Of a stretch of 64,000 nucleotides of DNA, positions 63,556-64,000 are shown piece after piece (position 1 is the stretch's first letter; every line of letters starts with the position of its first letter). The notes beneath the pieces are model-generated. The model searched no databases. It worked only from the letters and a program-made list of their open reading frames with translations, and was not told the origin of the DNA. Source of the DNA: Aeromonas australiensis. Its GTDB lineage: Bacteria; Pseudomonadota; Gammaproteobacteria; Enterobacterales; Aeromonadaceae. The stretch is from NCBI RefSeq assembly GCF_000819725.1, contig NZ_CDDH01000002.1, positions 1-64,000 of the forward strand, written 5' to 3'. The position numbers were made by a program, and so were the translations under genes.

Positions 63556-64000
63556 CTATAACCCGAGGAAACGGATGATCTGGGCGGGATAGCGTTCGAA
63601 CGCCACAAAGGCGTGGTTGCCGCCACACTCCAGCGAGAGGCGGGCAAAGCGGTATTCATCCAGCGCCTTGCGATAATCGAGCACCTCATCCCCCTGCTGT
63701 TGCAGGATCCAGAGTCGCTCCGGCGCCGTCACCGGTACCGCCAGTGCCCGCAGCTCGTCCATATGTTCAGGCAGCAGTTGGTACTGCTCCCCGGTATAGG
63801 GATTGGTCTGGGGGCCGAGGTAGTCACAGAGCAGCTCGTGCGGGCGCACCGCCGGATTGATCAGCGCAGCGCGGCAGCCGTACTGCTCGCTGACCCGGGT
63901 CGCCATAAAGCCGCCGAGGGAGCTGCCCACGGCGCCGAGCTTGAATTCACTACCATAACGATGCGGCAGATCGGCAATGGTCTGCTCGATAGCCGCCCAG
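63556..64000 (-). CDS. yqiA: Esterase YqiA, partial (runs off the right edge)
   Basis: The visible C-terminal 147 residues run from the window edge. They match YqiA: LGAVGSSLGGFMATRVSEQYGCRAALINPAVRP with the GxSLGG nucleophile, DYLGPQTNPYTGEQYQL, LQQQGDEVLDYRKAL (acid) and GGNHAFVAFERY (His). YqiA is a small cytosolic alpha/beta hydrolase. The frame is open to base 64000, so the start is outside; the internal GTG at 63930 is not the true start. In related genomes yqiA sits directly upstream of parE, as here. Confidence 0.9.
   Translation of the reverse strand, partial: WAAIEQTIADLPHRYGSEFKLGAVGSSLGGFMATRVSEQYGCRAALINPAVRPHELLCDYLGPQTNPYTGEQYQLLPEHMDELRALAVPVTAPERLWILQQQGDEVLDYRKALDEYRFARLSLECGGNHAFVAFERYPAQIIRFLGL

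Overview
The window looks like a chromosomal segment of an Aeromonas species. The evidence is the high-GC core, a glycerophospholipid:cholesterol acyltransferase typical of Aeromonas, and gammaproteobacterial gene orders such as mutY-yggX-mltC, trmN6/srmB, znuA/znuCB and parE-parC-yqiA. No rRNA, tRNA or CRISPR array was seen.

Layout. 0-12.8 kb is core: a secreted ParB-fold protein, a peptide-binding protein, dusA, zur-cheX, two tandem brnQ copies, trmN6, srmB, elaA, a Crp-type regulator and rlmB. 12.8-15.6 kb is an AT-rich accessory insert that splits the usual rnr-rlmB pair. It holds three integron attC sites and two gene cassettes without an integrase (a CALIN). One cassette encodes a SIR2-like protein, the other an unknown protein. 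15.7-31 kb is core again: rnr, a diguanylate cyclase, ompA, the acyltransferase, ygiW, mltC-yggX-mutY, cca, a BCCT transporter with a small partner gene and a divergent MarR regulator, yjaG and a hydroxyacid dehydrogenase. 31-38.5 kb holds mepM, a short LapD-like receptor coupled to a TAXI-type periplasmic protein, a convergent lapG, and znuA/znuCB with paired Zur operators. 38.5-52 kb holds two EamA transporters, a uracil-DNA glycosylase-like gene, an orphan solute-binding protein, a pspA-pspC-pspG operon with a sigma-54 promoter, plsC, an scs-type thiol-redox operon and a four-gene J-domain cluster of unknown function.

52-58.8 kb is a second accessory region. It contains a frameshifted VOC gene, a DUF5993-dsbB pair, two AT-rich orphan solute-binding proteins, two decayed REP-associated transposase genes, a dispersed GGTGGGTGTCCC repeat, a triple REP array and an alpha/beta hydrolase. 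58.9-64 kb is parC, parE and the 3' part of yqiA.

The most notable parts are the SIR2 cassette array between rnr and rlmB, the GGDEF-less LapD/TAXI/LapG module, the J-domain cluster, and sequence pieces shared by the integron insert and the transposase region. Functions are inferred from motifs and context only; nothing was searched against a database.
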